From Lineus longissimus (lineage: Eukaryota; Nemertea; Pilidiophora; Heteronemertea; Lineidae): a stretch of DNA of 64,000 nt. Location: positions 15,996,501 through 16,060,500 of the forward strand of contig NC_088320.1 of NCBI RefSeq assembly GCF_910592395.1, read 5' to 3'. This document shows positions 63,498 through 64,000 of this stretch, piece by piece. The notes under the pieces were generated by a model. That model was not told where the DNA came from. It saw only the letters and a program-made list of their open reading frames with translations, and searched no databases. The first letter of the stretch is position 1. Every line of letters begins with the position of its first letter. A program made the translations under genes and the position numbers.

Positions 63498-64000
63498 CTA
63501 AAAGAAGAAGATGCACTGACGTGACTTAAAAATGAAGCTTAACTAAATATAAATACACCATTCTTCAAGACATAGTTTAAGAGGTGTAAAATTGTTGTTA
63601 GCGTATGAGCAGAAATCATAGGCCAAGCTTGTCATCATCAAAGAAACATTTTGCAAGGGGATTGCCATCTGATCAATGACAAAAGGGGTTTTCTTTGAGC
63701 ACTCCGCACAAAACGCAGCACTGATATACACCCCTTTTTTACCACTAGTCAAATCACCTGTACTATACACGCACACGTCAAAAAAATTGTGCACGGTTTT
63801 ATGTCGCATCACAATCTAGATGCAGGACAAATGGAAGAGCGTAACTTTACTAGTTCTAGGTTTTGGTCTAATTGTGATCAACCCTCTGAAGGTACCTTGG
63901 TTCCCAGGCGAAACCTTACAGAATGCCCTTATTCATACCTTAAGGACGTTGAGGTTGTACGACGCCTTGCCGTAGAAACAAACTCTAGCTATCAGTAAGT

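Noticed and set aside
63786-63998. Plus-strand ORF ending in CA|GTAAGT at the window edge
   Set aside because: No homology recognised and only one splice-like signal; too little to call a first exon.

Overview
This is a metazoan genomic window. It shows GT-AG spliceosomal introns (one GC-AG), a long extracellular-type modular gene, Penelope-like retroelements, LINE tails, tRNA-derived SINEs and a very high density of fold-back/MITE elements. There are no prokaryotic operons and no viral genes. The mix of short exons, introns averaging about 1.2 kb, AT-rich DNA and abundant MITEs fits a marine invertebrate, perhaps a deuterostome such as a lancelet or hemichordate. That placement is an inference and is weak.

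One gene accounts for essentially all coding sequence. It lies on the minus strand and I could chain 53 exons from 63497 down to 712. Each exon's end phase matches the start phase of the next, giving about 9.8 kb of open reading frame (about 3,264 codons). Both ends run off the window: the start codon and any signal peptide lie above 64000, and the C terminus lies below 1. In transcription order the protein reads: (1) a helix-rich segment, exons 1-5 (63497-56476); (2) a LECT2/peptidase M23-like domain, exons 6-8 (55941-54107), lacking the first zinc-ligand His; (3) a Pro/Ser/Asp linker and a 27-nt microexon encoding RRRRKR (52623-50949); (4) eleven tandem copies of a two-part cysteine-rich unit, exons 12-45 (49227-12631). 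Here these are called module A (C-x-G-I-x-C-C ... D-P-C ... G-x-E-x-W ... W-G) and module B (Y-S-I ... C-x-D-G-x-C ... I-P-I-P-I-C), joined by a helical linker that carries SAP-like motifs in the first two copies; (5) a second polybasic site RRRR-S, then helical and beta-rich exons 46-51 (11227-5078); (6) a third polybasic site KRERR-S, then fibronectin-III-like exons 52-53 (3771-712). The basic sites sit at the architectural borders, so a secreted pro-protein cut by a furin-like protease into about four chains is a reasonable inference. I do not recognise the A/B repeat as a named family.

The introns hold the rest. Supported elements: two Penelope-like (GIY-YIG) fragments, one of them (1966-2960, minus) split by a fold-back element with a 16-bp target-site duplication and carrying a hammerhead-ribozyme-like core; two LINE 3' ends; several tRNA-derived SINEs; about 25 inverted-repeat elements, many in families of 2-5 copies; a 28-bp minisatellite; and a tandem array of palindromes. 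Intron stretches where I looked and see nothing I can name: 293-711, 6110-6540, 10057-11097, 13688-14427, 14951-15330, 16826-17658, 17771-18025, 18346-19203, 22852-23251, 31456-32051, 34625-35262, 36337-37199, 47620-48268, 55942-56369, 56646-57184, 60410-61276 and 63498-64000.
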